From Tyzzerella sp. An114 (lineage in GTDB: Bacteria > Bacillota > Clostridia > Lachnospirales > Anaerotignaceae): DNA of 64,000 bases. Shown here piece after piece: positions 27,618-37,154 of this stretch (position 1 is its first letter; each line of letters starts with the position of its first letter). The notes under the pieces were generated by a model. That model was not told the origin of the DNA and did no database searches. It saw nothing but the letters and a program-made list of their open reading frames with translations. The translations under genes were made by a program, and so were the position numbers. Location: contig NZ_NFLT01000004.1 in NCBI RefSeq assembly GCF_002161055.1, positions 62,001-126,000 on the forward strand, in the 5' to 3' direction.

Positions 27618-27650
27618 GAGTGCAGAATACAAAATCTGTACTCTTTTTTT
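27618..27650 (+). terminator. Intrinsic terminator of the birA unit
   Basis: GAGTGCAGA / TCTGTACTC stem with one G-U pair and a seven-T tail. Confidence 0.85.
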
Positions 27651-27697
27651 AACAAAATTTTATGGTTAAATTTTTCACGTAAAATTTAAAAAAAATA

Positions 27698-27725
27698 TTG
27701 TAATATGAGTATTTATTGATATAAT
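27698..27725 (+). promoter_or_regulatory. Probable promoter of the coaX pair
   Basis: TTGTAA, 16 bases, TATAAT. About 80 bases of leader follow, including a hairpin with T run (about 27751-27785) just before the first coaX. Confidence 0.55.
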
Positions 27726-27750
27726 GTATTAAGAATTAGGATATATTAAG

Positions 27751-27785
27751 CGACAGAGTAATTTTTTTATTCTGCCGTTTTTTTA
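27751..27785 (+). terminator. Imperfect hairpin and T run in the coaX leader
   Basis: CGACAGAGTAAT pairs imperfectly with ATTCTGCCG and is followed by seven T, ending less than 20 bases before the start codon. It could attenuate transcription of the coaX genes. Confidence 0.45.
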
Positions 27786-27803
27786 AAAAAGGAAGTGTTA
27801 TAT

Positions 27804-28589
27804 TTGATTCTTGTTATAGATATAGGAAACACAAATTCTGTACTTGGAGTTTATGAGGGTGAAAAACTTATTGCTAGATGGAGAATGACAACTACAAATA
27901 CAAGAACTGCTGATGAGACAGGACAGTTTATACATTCTCTTTTTGATTATTCAGATGTTTCAGCAGACAGTATAGATAATATTATAATATCATCTGTTGT
28001 TCCTGATATAATGTATTCAATAACTCAAGGTATACGCAGATATTTTAATATAGAACCTATGATAGTAAACCCTTCGATGGAAACTGGTATAAAACTTAAT
28101 ATGGACAATCCAAGGGAAATGGGAGCTGATAGAATAGTAAATCTTGTGGCAGCAAATGAAATATATAAAGGTCCTGTTCTTGTAATAGATTACAGTACAG
28201 CCACAACTTTTGATGTTATAGATGAAGAAGGAAATTTTATAACAGGTATAACAGCTCCTGGAATACAGGTTTGTGCTGATGCTCTTTATGAGAGAGCTGC
28301 TCAGCTTCCTAAAATAGCCATAGAAAAACCTAAGTCTGTAATAACAAAAAATACAGTAGGTTGCATACAAGCTGGTCTTGTTTTTGGTCATATAGGTGAG
28401 ACTGTATATATTGTAAATAAGATAAAAGAAGAACTTAATATGCCTAATTTAAAGGTTGTTGCAACAGGAGGTTTGGCAAGGGTTATTGACCCTGATGGCA
28501 GTATTTTCGATGTTTTAGACCCATATCTCACATTAAAAGGTCTTAGAATACTTTATGAAAAAAATATCGGAAATAAATCTGAAATCTGA
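27804..28589 (+). CDS. coaX: Type III pantothenate kinase, first of two tandem copies
   Basis: First step of CoA synthesis from pantothenate, in the ASKHA fold, 261 residues. Conserved elements are DIGNTNSVLGV (phosphate loop), MGADRIVNL (substrate-contact G-A-D-R) and IDYSTATTFDVID. In the last motif the usual Gly of D-x-G-T-A-T-T is Ser. Start TTG 27804 follows AAGGAAG. The second copy begins 15 bases downstream and shares most of the sequence. Whether both are active is open. Confidence 0.88.
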   Translation: MILVIDIGNTNSVLGVYEGEKLIARWRMTTTNTRTADETGQFIHSLFDYSDVSADSIDNIIISSVVPDIMYSITQGIRRYFNIEPMIVNPSMETGIKLNMDNPREMGADRIVNLVAANEIYKGPVLVIDYSTATTFDVIDEEGNFITGITAPGIQVCADALYERAAQLPKIAIEKPKSVITKNTVGCIQAGLVFGHIGETVYIVNKIKEELNMPNLKVVATGGLARVIDPDGSIFDVLDPYLTLKGLRILYEKNIGNKSEI

Positions 28590-28604
28590 GGAGTGTAATA
28601 AAAA

Positions 28605-29375
28605 ATGCTTTTGGTTGTAGATGTGGGAAATACAAACACTGTTTTAGGTGTTTATGATAATGATAAACTTATAAAAAGTTGGAGAATAACAACAGGAAAC
28701 AATAGAACATCTGATGAAACAGGAATACTTATACATTCTCTTTTTGATAATTCTGATGTTCCGGCAGATAGTGTTAAAGCTGTTATAATATCATCGGTTG
28801 TGCCTAATATTATGTATTCTCTCACTCAGGGAATAAGAAAATATTTTCATATAGAGCCTATGATAGTAGGGGCAGGTATGAAAACAGGAATAAAAATAAA
28901 ACAGGATAACCCTAAAGAGGTTGGGGCTGATAGAATAGTAAATCTTGTAGCCGTTAAAGAGCTTTATGGAGGACCTGCCATAGTAATTGACTATGGAACA
29001 GCAAATACATTTGATGTTTTAGGAAGAGACAGTGAGTTTTTAACTGGTTTTATATCACCGGGAATACAAATTTGTGCTGATGCTCTTTATAGAAAAGCTG
29101 CAAAACTTCCTAGAGTTGAGATAGCAAAGCCAGATTCTATAATAACAAAAAATACTGTTGGCAGTATACAAGCTGGTCTTGTTTTAGGTCATATAGGTCA
29201 AAGTATATACATAATTGATGAACTTAAAAAACAGCTTAATTTAGAAGATGCAAAAGTTATTGCAACAGGAGGATTAGCAAAAGTTATTGACCCTGAAGGA
29301 GAAATATTTGACATATTAAATCCTGTTCTTACTCTTGAAGGTTTAAGAATACTTTATAATAAAAACAAAAAATGA
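28605..29375 (+). CDS. coaX: Type III pantothenate kinase, second of two tandem copies
   Basis: Paralog of the preceding gene, 256 residues. It has DVGNTNTVLGV, VGADRIVNL and IDYGTANTFDVLG. The catalytic Gly is kept here, but the next Thr is Asn. Both copies share long blocks such as ITKNTVG-x-IQAGLV and ATGGLA-x-VIDP. This copy matches the family consensus better at the Gly position, so it is the more likely main enzyme. ATG start after GAGGAGTG. Confidence 0.92.
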   Translation: MLLVVDVGNTNTVLGVYDNDKLIKSWRITTGNNRTSDETGILIHSLFDNSDVPADSVKAVIISSVVPNIMYSLTQGIRKYFHIEPMIVGAGMKTGIKIKQDNPKEVGADRIVNLVAVKELYGGPAIVIDYGTANTFDVLGRDSEFLTGFISPGIQICADALYRKAAKLPRVEIAKPDSIITKNTVGSIQAGLVLGHIGQSIYIIDELKKQLNLEDAKVIATGGLAKVIDPEGEIFDILNPVLTLEGLRILYNKNKK

Positions 29376-29383
29376 AAAAATGT

Positions 29384-29412
29384 ACCGCCGGAATTTTATT
29401 TCGGCGGTTTTT
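29384..29412 (+). terminator. Intrinsic terminator after the coaX pair
   Basis: ACCGCCG / CGGCGGT stem with an AT loop and T run. Confidence 0.8.
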
Positions 29413-29439
29413 AAGTGATAATGGAAATGGAGAAAAAAT

Positions 29440-30399
29440 ATGAAAATAGGAAATGTAGAACTTAAAAATAATATATTCCTTGCACCTATGGCGGGAGTTA
29501 CAGACCTTCCTTTCAGAATACTTTGTAAAGAAATGGGCTGTGGTCTTGTATATTCTGAAATGGTAAGTGCTAAAGGAATACTTTATGGAAGTAAAAACAC
29601 TGAAAAACTTCTTGAAGTTGATGAAAAAGAAAGACCTGTGGCAGTACAGCTCTTTGGAAGTGACCCTGAAATATTGGGAGCTATGGCAAAAAAAATTGAA
29701 GATTACAATATAGATATAATTGATGTAAACATGGGTTGTCCTGCTCCTAAGATAGTGAAAAATGGTGAGGGAAGTGCTTTAACACTTAATCCGGAAAGAG
29801 TTGGAGAGATTGTCCATTCTCTTGTAAATTCTCAAAAGAAACCTGTAACAATAAAATTTAGAAAAGGTTTTGATGATGACCATATAAATGCGGTAGAGAT
29901 AGCTAAAATAGCCGAAAAAGCAGGTGCAGCAGCTGTTGCAGTCCATGGAAGAACAAGAGAACAGTATTACAGCGGAAAGGCTGACTGGGATATTATAAAG
30001 GCTGTAAAAAATGCTGTTTCAATACCTGTAATAGGTAATGGTGACGTAAATACACCACAGGACGCAAAAAGAATGTTTGAATATACAGGTTGTGATGCCA
30101 TAATGGTGGGTAGAGGTGCACAGGGAAATCCTTGGATATTTAAGAGAGTATTACACTATATGGAGACAGGAGAAATTTTACCAGAACCAACAGCTTTAGA
30201 GAAGGTTGAAAAAGCCCTTAGACACGCTCGTATGCTCATAGAGTATAAAGGTGAGTATATTGGTGTAAGAGAGATGAGAAAGCATATATCATGGTATATA
30301 AAAGGCTGTCCGGGAGCAGCAGAGCTTAGAGGCAAAATAAACATGGCGGAGACCTATGAGGAAATGGAAAAACTTCTCTATGATAAACTTTGTAGATAA
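29440..30399 (+). CDS. dusB: tRNA-dihydrouridine synthase, DusB type
   Basis: FMN flavoenzyme reducing uridines in tRNA to dihydrouridine, 319 residues. FLAPMAGVTDLPFR is the N-terminal FMN-binding signature. The catalytic Cys is in NMGCPAPKIVKNG. VHGRTREQYYSGKADWD and VIGNGDVNTPQDA follow in the expected order. Length and motifs fit the DusB subgroup that sits next to greA-lysS in many Firmicutes, as here. AAATGGAGA precedes the ATG. Confidence 0.95.
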   Translation: MKIGNVELKNNIFLAPMAGVTDLPFRILCKEMGCGLVYSEMVSAKGILYGSKNTEKLLEVDEKERPVAVQLFGSDPEILGAMAKKIEDYNIDIIDVNMGCPAPKIVKNGEGSALTLNPERVGEIVHSLVNSQKKPVTIKFRKGFDDDHINAVEIAKIAEKAGAAAVAVHGRTREQYYSGKADWDIIKAVKNAVSIPVIGNGDVNTPQDAKRMFEYTGCDAIMVGRGAQGNPWIFKRVLHYMETGEILPEPTALEKVEKALRHARMLIEYKGEYIGVREMRKHISWYIKGCPGAAELRGKINMAETYEEMEKLLYDKLCR

Positions 30400-30460
30400 T
30401 AAATAATAATTGATTTAATATTTCATATACTTTTAAAAAACGGTTTTTTGGAGTGATTTT

Positions 30461-31378
30461 ATGATAGCTGTTTTAATGTATATGAAAAATGAAGATAAAA
30501 ATAAATTTGTGCCTTTTTATGATAAAGTTCCCTATAAATTGAGGGAATATATAATAAAAAAGCGTAAACCTTTTATAGGTGAAATAATAGAAAATTATGG
30601 AACAGAAATAATATATTGTGTTTTGCCCCTTATATATGGTGAAAAAAAGAGTAACTATGAAAGATGGTATAATACAGTATATAATGCCCTTGAAAAACTT
30701 GGAGAGATAGGTGTAACAGGGGCAGTTTTGCCGGAAGACGATGTTTTTTATAGTTCTGTACCTGTTTTGAGAGGTCGCACAGTAAATGCCATTATGACTT
30801 TTAAAATGGCTAAAAAAGCCCTTAAAATTAAAAATATAGATATGTCCAAAGCTGAATTTGTTGTTGTTGATGGCAACGATAAACTTACAATTACAGCTTT
30901 AAATTCTCTTATTGATAATGTAAATTATTTATCAGTTTTTACAGATAGAGAGTATTTTTTTGATGATATAAAAGAAAGAGCAGAGGCTGAAAGAGGACTT
31001 ATAATAAATACATTTTCAAGTGCTAAAAATCAGATTTTTAAAGATGCTGATGTAATAGTAAATTGTAGCAGTGATATGGAAAACCATGATTATTATTATA
31101 AGAGAAATTCTATATACATAGATATTGTCAAAAATCATAGTAAATCAATTAGAATAGCATCAAAAAGAGACGATATGATGTTTATTGACGGTTTAAGTCT
31201 TAAAACTAAAAATGGTATTTTAAAATCACAACTTTATGAAGGACTTAAAATTGAAAATAGTGATATTTTTAAAAATTATATTGAAAATTATGATAATTTT
31301 TATGAAGTTATAGAAGAATTTAATGATGAAAATATTTCTTTGTCATCACTGTATTTTATGGATAAATATATACTGTAA
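30461..31378 (+). CDS. Protein of unknown function, possible Rossmann-like fold
   Basis: Cytoplasmic protein of 305 residues that I do not recognise. Visible features are a charged N-terminal part, VVDGNDKLTITALNSLI and a strand-loop pattern (FKDADVIVNCSS) like the later strands of dehydrogenase-type Rossmann domains. No clear glycine-rich nucleotide loop is present. It lies between dusB and greA on the same strand. The DALRGRT-like stretch (VPVLRGRTVNAIM) has no assigned meaning. A weak TTTTGGAGTG site lies before the ATG. Confidence 0.65.
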   Translation: MIAVLMYMKNEDKNKFVPFYDKVPYKLREYIIKKRKPFIGEIIENYGTEIIYCVLPLIYGEKKSNYERWYNTVYNALEKLGEIGVTGAVLPEDDVFYSSVPVLRGRTVNAIMTFKMAKKALKIKNIDMSKAEFVVVDGNDKLTITALNSLIDNVNYLSVFTDREYFFDDIKERAEAERGLIINTFSSAKNQIFKDADVIVNCSSDMENHDYYYKRNSIYIDIVKNHSKSIRIASKRDDMMFIDGLSLKTKNGILKSQLYEGLKIENSDIFKNYIENYDNFYEVIEEFNDENISLSSLYFMDKYIL

Positions 31379-31436
31379 AGTTATGTAAAAAATTAATGAA
31401 AGTGTGATTTTACAAGGCTTTTAGGCAGTTGGTATG

Positions 31437-31465
31437 TTGACAATGGTGCTAGTTTTGGGTATAAT
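31437..31465 (+). promoter_or_regulatory. Consensus sigma-A promoter of greA-lysS
   Basis: TTGACA, 17 bases, TATAAT: a perfect housekeeping promoter, about 105 bases before greA. The leader of about 100 bases shows no clear riboswitch or terminator. Confidence 0.88.
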
Positions 31466-31570
31466 TCAATTTAATGTTTTTAATGAAGTCATAGAGAAAA
31501 AATTTCGCTGTGGCCTACATCAAATTAAATTTTTGGTGGTTTTAGTAAATATTATGAGGAGTGATTAAAC

Positions 31571-32050
31571 GTGGCTGAAAAGAAAGTAGTTTTAACATAT
31601 GACGGTCTTAAGAAAATGGAAGAAGAACTTGAAAACTTAAAGACTGTAAGAAGAAAAGAAGTTGCGGAAAAAATAAAAGAAGCTAGAGGACAGGGTGACC
31701 TTTCAGAAAATGCCGAGTATGACGCTGCAAAAGAGGAACAGGCAGAAATAGAGGCTCGTATTGTTGTTCTTGAAAAAATGCTCAGAAATGCAGAAGTTAT
31801 TGATGATGATGAGCTTTCAAACGATGTTATAACAGTAGGAAGCCGTGTAAAACTCTATGATATAGAATTTGATGAAGAAGTTGAATATTCAATAGTTGGT
31901 TCTGCTGAGGCTGACCCTATGGAAGGAAGAATTTCAAATGAATCACCTGTTGGCTTAGGTCTTTTAGGACATAAAGTAGGAGAAAAAATTTCAATAGAAG
32001 CTCCTTCTGGAATAGTTGAGTTCAAAGTTCTTGAAATTAAAAAGAACTAA
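31571..32050 (+). CDS. greA: Transcription elongation factor GreA
   Basis: Rescues backtracked RNA polymerase by stimulating transcript cleavage. The 159 residues match the family. The N-terminal coiled coil ([16 protein letters not shown]) carries the acidic tip [16 protein letters not shown], and the C-terminal FKBP-like domain includes [20 protein letters not shown] start about ten bases after GAGGAGTG. It is in an operon with lysS. Confidence 0.97.
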   Translation: MAEKKVVLTYDGLKKMEEELENLKTVRRKEVAEKIKEARGQGDLSENAEYDAAKEEQAEIEARIVVLEKMLRNAEVIDDDELSNDVITVGSRVKLYDIEFDEEVEYSIVGSAEADPMEGRISNESPVGLGLLGHKVGEKISIEAPSGIVEFKVLEIKKN

Positions 32051-32092
32051 TAATATTACTGTTTTTTAGAAATTGGTTAGGAGGAAAAAGAA

Positions 32093-33598
32093 GTGTCACA
32101 GAATAATGATACAAAAGAAGAAATTCAGATGACTCAAGAAGAAGTAAACGAGCTTATAAAAATAAGACGTGAAAAACTTGAAAAACTTCAGGCAGAGGGA
32201 AAAGACCCTTTCCAGATTGTAAAATATGATGTAACAAAACATAGTGATGAAATAAGAGCAAATTTTGAAGAACTTGAAGGTAAAGAAGTATCTATTGCCG
32301 GAAGACTTATGTCAAAAAGAATTATGGGTAAGGCTTCATTCTGCAATATTCAGGATAGAAACGGAAATATGCAGAGCTATGTAAGTAGAAATGATATTGG
32401 CGATGAAAATTATGCTGATTTCAAAAAATATGATATCGGTGACATCGTTGGTATAAAAGGAACTGTATTCAAAACAAAAACAGGTGAAATTTCAGTTCAT
32501 GCAACAGAAGTTACACTTCTTTCAAAGAGCCTTCAGATTTTACCTGAAAAATATCATGGACTTAAAGACCAGGAAATTCGTTATCGTCAGAGATATACAG
32601 ACCTTATTGTAAATCCTGAAGTTAAAGATACATTCCTTAAACGTTCAGCTATAATAAAAGAAATAAGAAAATTCCTTGATGACAGAGGTTTCCTTGAAGT
32701 TGAAACACCTGTACTCCAAACAATACCTGGTGGTGCAGCTGCTAGACCTTTCATAACACATCACAATACTCTTGATATTGATATGTACTTAAGAATTGCT
32801 CTTGAGCTTCCATTAAAGAGACTTATTGTTGGTGGATTTGAGAGAGTATACGAAATTGGTCGTGTATTCAGAAACGAAGGTATGTCAATAAGACATAACC
32901 CAGAGTTTACAGAGATAGAGCTTTATCAGGCATACACAGATTACAAAGGTATGATGGAGCTTACAGAAAGTCTCTTTAAAACAGTAGCACAGAATGTTTT
33001 AGGTAAAACAACTGTAAACTATGGCGGACATGAAATTGACCTTGGAAAAGACTTTGAAAGACTTACAATGGTTGACGCTGTAAAGAAATTTGCCGGTGTT
33101 GACTTTGATGAAATACCTGATACAGAAGCAGCAAAGAAAATTGCTGATGAAAGACACGTTGAGTATGAAAAACATCATACAAAAGGTGATATATTAAATC
33201 TTTTCTTTGAGGAGTTTGTAGAAGAAAATCTTATACAGCCTACATTCATTATGGATTACCCTGTTGAGATTTCACCTCTTACAAAGAGAAAACCAGATAA
33301 ACCAGAATTTACAGAGCGTTTTGAGCTTTTCATAGTAGGTCGTGAATATGGAAATGCATATTCAGAGCTTAATGACCCTATTGACCAGAGAAAACGTTTT
33401 GAACATCAGGAGGAACTTAGAGCAGCTGGAGACGATGAAGCTAATATGATTGATGAAGACTTTATGACAGCTCTTGAATATGGTATGCCTCCAACAGGTG
33501 GTCTTGGAATTGGTGTAGATAGAATGGTAATGCTTCTTACTGAGTCAGTATCAATAAGAGACGTTCTTCTTTTCCCAACAATGAAACCTTTACAGTAA
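32093..33598 (+). CDS. lysS: Lysyl-tRNA synthetase, class II
   Basis: Charges tRNA-Lys, 501 residues. The N-terminal OB fold binds the anticodon ([20 protein letters not shown]). The class II core shows motif 1 around [10 protein letters not shown], motif 2 [20 protein letters not shown], and motif 3 [14 protein letters not shown] near the C-terminus. GTG start nine bases after TAGGAGG. No T-box leader was found. Second gene of the greA operon, followed by a terminator. Confidence 0.97.
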   Translation: MSQNNDTKEEIQMTQEEVNELIKIRREKLEKLQAEGKDPFQIVKYDVTKHSDEIRANFEELEGKEVSIAGRLMSKRIMGKASFCNIQDRNGNMQSYVSRNDIGDENYADFKKYDIGDIVGIKGTVFKTKTGEISVHATEVTLLSKSLQILPEKYHGLKDQEIRYRQRYTDLIVNPEVKDTFLKRSAIIKEIRKFLDDRGFLEVETPVLQTIPGGAAARPFITHHNTLDIDMYLRIALELPLKRLIVGGFERVYEIGRVFRNEGMSIRHNPEFTEIELYQAYTDYKGMMELTESLFKTVAQNVLGKTTVNYGGHEIDLGKDFERLTMVDAVKKFAGVDFDEIPDTEAAKKIADERHVEYEKHHTKGDILNLFFEEFVEENLIQPTFIMDYPVEISPLTKRKPDKPEFTERFELFIVGREYGNAYSELNDPIDQRKRFEHQEELRAAGDDEANMIDEDFMTALEYGMPPTGGLGIGVDRMVMLLTESVSIRDVLLFPTMKPLQ

Positions 33599-33608
33599 TA
33601 TAAAAAAT

Positions 33609-33641
33609 TAAGGCAGTTTTTTAAAAAACTGCCTTTTTTTA
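33609..33641. terminator. Intrinsic terminator after lysS
   Basis: AAGGCAGTTTTTT / AAAAAACTGCCTT stem, then T run; also faces the minus-strand TM2 gene. Confidence 0.88.
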
Positions 33642-33839
33642 TTATGGATAATAAGGATTTGGTTTGAATATAAGTGCTATTATATCAATAATAACTCCTA
33701 TCCCCAAAAGTCCTCCTGTACATATATATAATATTCCCATAAGTATTTTTTCTTCATAAAATTTGTGTATTCCAAAAACACCTAAAAATATACATAGAAA
33801 AAGTGATACCCATTTACTTTTTGGACTTGGATAACTCAT
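33642..33839 (-). CDS. TM2 domain membrane protein
   Basis: A 65-residue protein with two membrane helices of the TM2 family. The first helix includes FLCIFLGVFGIHKFYEEKI, with the G-x-x-G-x-H-x-F-Y pattern, and the second ends GLLGIGVIIDIIALIF, with the D of the family. Role unknown in bacteria. The open frame extends 14 codons upstream, but ATG 33839 with GAAGGGAG upstream is the better start. Confidence 0.85.
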   Translation of the reverse strand: MSYPSPKSKWVSLFLCIFLGVFGIHKFYEEKILMGILYICTGGLLGIGVIIDIIALIFKPNPYYP

Positions 33840-33981
33840 AATAATACACTCCCTTCTAAAAAATAATACGTATAAAAACAAAATATTGTTTTTTATTATA
33901 ATATAATTATATAATTAAACGTATATTAAATAAATTAATTTGTTTATGTTAATTTTAAATATTAATCAGGAGTGTGAATTT

Positions 33982-34488
33982 ATGAAAAAAATATTTGTGT
34001 TAATTATTTCTATTATAGCTATTTTATCAGGCTGTGGAAATTCATCAAAAGATGAATGGAATTCAGGTGTTGAAACATCAGGAACAGAGAGAAACTCAAT
34101 TACTACAATGAGGGCAAATAATAAAGAATATACTCTTTCTTTTAATCTTCCTGAAGATATTTCACAGTACATAGATTTTAAAATAGAGCCTATTGAAGGA
34201 ACAGTAGTTGGTGGAACAATGACTACAATAAATTTTGAGAAAGATGATAAAACTGCTGTGTTAGGAACATTTAAACTTTATAATACAGGTGATTATGATA
34301 ATATAAAATCACAGGAAGAAAGTGTTGATAATGTAGTTATAAGAAATGAAGAAGAAGGTATGAATGTTGTTTTAACATATAAGGCTATGGATAGTATACC
34401 TTTTGATGAAGGCACAGAAGAATATAAACTTATAGAGAATTACTCTCTTGCAATAGGAGATATTTTATCAAGTGTAATACTTGAATAA
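33982..34488 (+). CDS. Putative lipoprotein of unknown function
   Basis: A 168-residue exported protein: signal segment KKIFVLIISIIAILSGC with a lipobox (LSGC) giving lipidation at Cys 18. The mature part is acidic and appears beta-rich (KEYTLSFNLPEDISQYIDFK). No enzyme motif is seen. AGGAGTG precedes ATG 33982. It is transcribed alone, ending in a terminator. Confidence 0.78.
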   Translation: MKKIFVLIISIIAILSGCGNSSKDEWNSGVETSGTERNSITTMRANNKEYTLSFNLPEDISQYIDFKIEPIEGTVVGGTMTTINFEKDDKTAVLGTFKLYNTGDYDNIKSQEESVDNVVIRNEEEGMNVVLTYKAMDSIPFDEGTEEYKLIENYSLAIGDILSSVILE

Positions 34489-34508
34489 TTTTAATACAAT
34501 CTAAAAAA

Positions 34509-34548
34509 ACAGCTCTGGATAAAAATCTAGAGCTGTTTTGCCTTTTTT
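34509..34548 (+). terminator. Intrinsic terminator after lipoprotein
   Basis: ACAGCTCT / AGAGCTGT stem, with a T-rich tail (TTTTGCC then seven T). Confidence 0.8.
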
Positions 34549-34769
34549 TGTAATAAAAACTTAATAAATTTAATAGTAAATTTTTAATTTAAAGGTTGTT
34601 TTTATGATATAATTATTATAGTTAACGAAAAATTTGTTAAAAAATAGGCAAACTTTAAAATTATTATACATAATATTATTTATGCATATATATTTATAAG
34701 CGATATATAAAATTAAAAAACACAAATTTTTATTTATAAAATATTTAATATAGATGGGGTATGAGATAT

Positions 34770-35636
34770 ATGGATTATATAAGTGATGCACTAAACAGCA
34801 TAGGGAACATGACTATAAACACTTCCCTAACAATAGGTATTATAGATATTCTTGATATAGCTATAGTTGCTTATCTTATTTACAAAATAATATTCTGGAT
34901 AAAGGAAACAAGGGCATGGACTCTGTTAAAGGGTATACTTGTAATATTTGTATTTTATATATTTGCCTCTATCCTTAAACTTAACACTATAACATGGATA
35001 CTTACTAATACAATATCCGTAGGAATAATAGCTATTATAGTTGTTTTCCAGCCAGAACTTAGAAGAGCATTAGAGCAGCTTGGAAAAGGTAAAATGTTTG
35101 AGCTTTTTATGAAAGATGAAAATAAAGATGATGAAAAAGCCAATGCAAAAACAATTGATGAGATACTTAAAGCTGCCGATAAAATGGGAGCTGTAAAGAC
35201 AGGAGCTCTTATACTTATAGAAAAAACTGTACCTCTTGGAGAGCTTGAAAGAACAGGAATACCTATTGATGCTATTGTAACAAGTCAGCTTCTCATAAAT
35301 ATATTTGAAAAAGATACCCCACTTCATGATGGAGCTGTAATAATACGAAACAATAGAGTTGCCGCAGCAACTTGTTTTCTTCCTCTTACAGAGAGTAATG
35401 ATATAAGTATGGAACTTGGAACGAGACACAGAGCGGCAATCGGTGCCAGTGAGGTTTCTGATGCCTATGTAATAGTAGTATCTGAGGAAACGGGTTATAT
35501 ATCTATGGCAAAAGACGGAGTTCTTTACAGAAATGTTAGTATAGAAACACTTAGAGGAATGCTCTCTACTCAAAGTGGAAAACAATCCATAAAGAAAAAA
35601 TTAGTTTTGTGGAAGGGAAGACAGTCAGATGAATAA
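34770..35636 (+). CDS. cdaA: Diadenylate cyclase (c-di-AMP synthase) CdaA
   Basis: Makes the second messenger c-di-AMP from two ATP, 288 residues. Three N-terminal membrane helices precede the DAC domain, with LHDGAVII (catalytic D-G-A) and GTRHRAAIG (R-H-R) motifs. Start ATG 34770 is preferred because GATGGGG lies too close to ATG 34761. It heads the conserved cdaA-cdaR-glmM cluster linking c-di-AMP, osmotic control and wall precursor synthesis, and overlaps cdaR by eight bases. Confidence 0.97.
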   Translation: MDYISDALNSIGNMTINTSLTIGIIDILDIAIVAYLIYKIIFWIKETRAWTLLKGILVIFVFYIFASILKLNTITWILTNTISVGIIAIIVVFQPELRRALEQLGKGKMFELFMKDENKDDEKANAKTIDEILKAADKMGAVKTGALILIEKTVPLGELERTGIPIDAIVTSQLLINIFEKDTPLHDGAVIIRNNRVAAATCFLPLTESNDISMELGTRHRAAIGASEVSDAYVIVVSEETGYISMAKDGVLYRNVSIETLRGMLSTQSGKQSIKKKLVLWKGRQSDE

Positions 35637-36960
35637 AATAAAAGAGATGATAATGAAAGACATAGGCTGGAAACTTCTTTCCGTGTGTATTGCAGTTGGT
35701 CTCTGGTTTATGGTAATAAATATAGAAAATCCCATAGAAAACAGAAATTATACAACTCAGATAAAGTTTGAAAATGAAGAGGCTCTTGCAGAACAAGGAC
35801 TTGTAATAACAAACCTTGAAGAACTTAAGGACACAAATGTTACAATAAAAGTAAGAGGAGAGAGAATGGCTCTTGATAGACTTTCTCAATATAGAAACTA
35901 TATACAGGCTACTGTTGACCTTAAAAAAGCCACAGCAAGTGCAGGAAATGGAGAATATGTTTCACTTTATATAGAGGTAAAACTTCCAAGTAATGCAGGA
36001 GATGGCTTTGAGATAATGTCAAAGGACCCAGCTTTTGTTCCTGTAAAAGTTGAAAATCTTGTTTCTGTTGAAAGAAATGTTGAGGCTGTTGTAAATGGTC
36101 AAGCAGGAAGTGGATATGTTGTTTCAAAACCTGTTGTTACACCTGAAACAGTAAAAATATCTGGTGCAGAGTCGGCAGTAAACATGGTTAATTCTGTAGA
36201 AGCTGCTGTTACAATAGATAGTCCAGATAAAGATGTTACAGTTAATGCAGACCTTGTAGCTTATGATAAAGATGGAAATGTTGTTTCTGGAATAACTTTT
36301 AGTCAAAATCAAGTTAAAGTAAAAGTTGGAATAAGTAAGAGTAAAAGAGTTCTTGTAAAGGCTACAATACAAGGAACTCCGGCAGAAGGTTATACTGTTG
36401 AAAACATATCTTGTGACCCACAATATATTGATATTACAGGCACAGACAGTGTTTTACAGGAGATAAGTGAAATAACACTTCCTGTTGTCAATGTAAATGG
36501 AAGAACTGCAAATGTTGAAACTGTATATGATATAGATGATATTTTACCTGAGAATGTTAAACCTAAAGATGGTGTAGAATCTGAAATCAAAGTTACAGTT
36601 TCTATAAGTACAGAGACAACAAAAGAGCTTATAATAGACTTTTCTAAAATAAATATTGAAGGAAAACCAGCAGAAGGACTTCAAGCTTCCTTTGTACCTG
36701 AAAATGTTCATCTTACAATTAAAGGTTCAAAGAATGCTATTGATAGTGTAAATGAAAGTGAAATCACAGGAACAGTAAATGTTGATAACCTTACAGAAGG
36801 AACTCACGTGGTTGAGGTTGAATTTAACCTGCCAGATGGTGTTTCTATTGTAGGTGGAGCATATAATGCTGAAGTTTCTGTTTTTGGAAATTCTAATAAT
36901 ACAACCGAAAATAATACAGAAATTCCAGAAAATACAGAAAATACAGAAACCGAAAATTAA
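35629..36960 (+). CDS. cdaR: CdaA regulatory protein, YbbR repeats
   Basis: Membrane-anchored extracytoplasmic regulator of CdaA, 443 residues. One N-terminal helix (WKLLSVCIAVGLWFMVINI) is followed by about four YbbR repeats of roughly 80 residues, each with a pattern like VRVTIKGS/VEGKPAEGY. The C-terminus is low complexity (NNTTENNTEIPENTENTETEN pattern). Overlap with cdaA shows translational coupling. Confidence 0.95.
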   Translation: MNKIKEMIMKDIGWKLLSVCIAVGLWFMVINIENPIENRNYTTQIKFENEEALAEQGLVITNLEELKDTNVTIKVRGERMALDRLSQYRNYIQATVDLKKATASAGNGEYVSLYIEVKLPSNAGDGFEIMSKDPAFVPVKVENLVSVERNVEAVVNGQAGSGYVVSKPVVTPETVKISGAESAVNMVNSVEAAVTIDSPDKDVTVNADLVAYDKDGNVVSGITFSQNQVKVKVGISKSKRVLVKATIQGTPAEGYTVENISCDPQYIDITGTDSVLQEISEITLPVVNVNGRTANVETVYDIDDILPENVKPKDGVESEIKVTVSISTETTKELIIDFSKINIEGKPAEGLQASFVPENVHLTIKGSKNAIDSVNESEITGTVNVDNLTEGTHVVEVEFNLPDGVSIVGGAYNAEVSVFGNSNNTTENNTEIPENTENTETEN

Positions 36961-36967
36961 TTTTAAC

Positions 36968-37041
36968 AAGGTGCAGAGAAAAACATAATATACAGTTGGA
37001 AAATGTGTTAAATGCTGTAATATTAGGTTTTACTGCACCTT
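36968..37041. repeat. Long imperfect hairpin between cdaR and glmM
   Basis: A 27-base arm beginning AAGGTGCAG pairs with the region ending CTGCACCTT (37033-37041), with two small interruptions and a 19-base loop. It is longer than usual terminators and has only a short T tail. It could be a terminator, an RNA-processing site or a small palindromic insertion. Confidence 0.6.
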
Positions 37042-37154
37042 TTAATATTTACTTTTATAATAGTGTAATGGTATAATAACGAAAGCAGTTTTAATTAGGG
37101 GAAAAAGAGTATTTTGAATAAATATATGAGTATTTCGGAAGGGAGAAATAATAA

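Noticed and set aside
31435-31569. 44-codon open frame upstream of greA
   Set aside because: It overlaps the consensus promoter, so its start would not be transcribed, and it lacks a good ribosome site.
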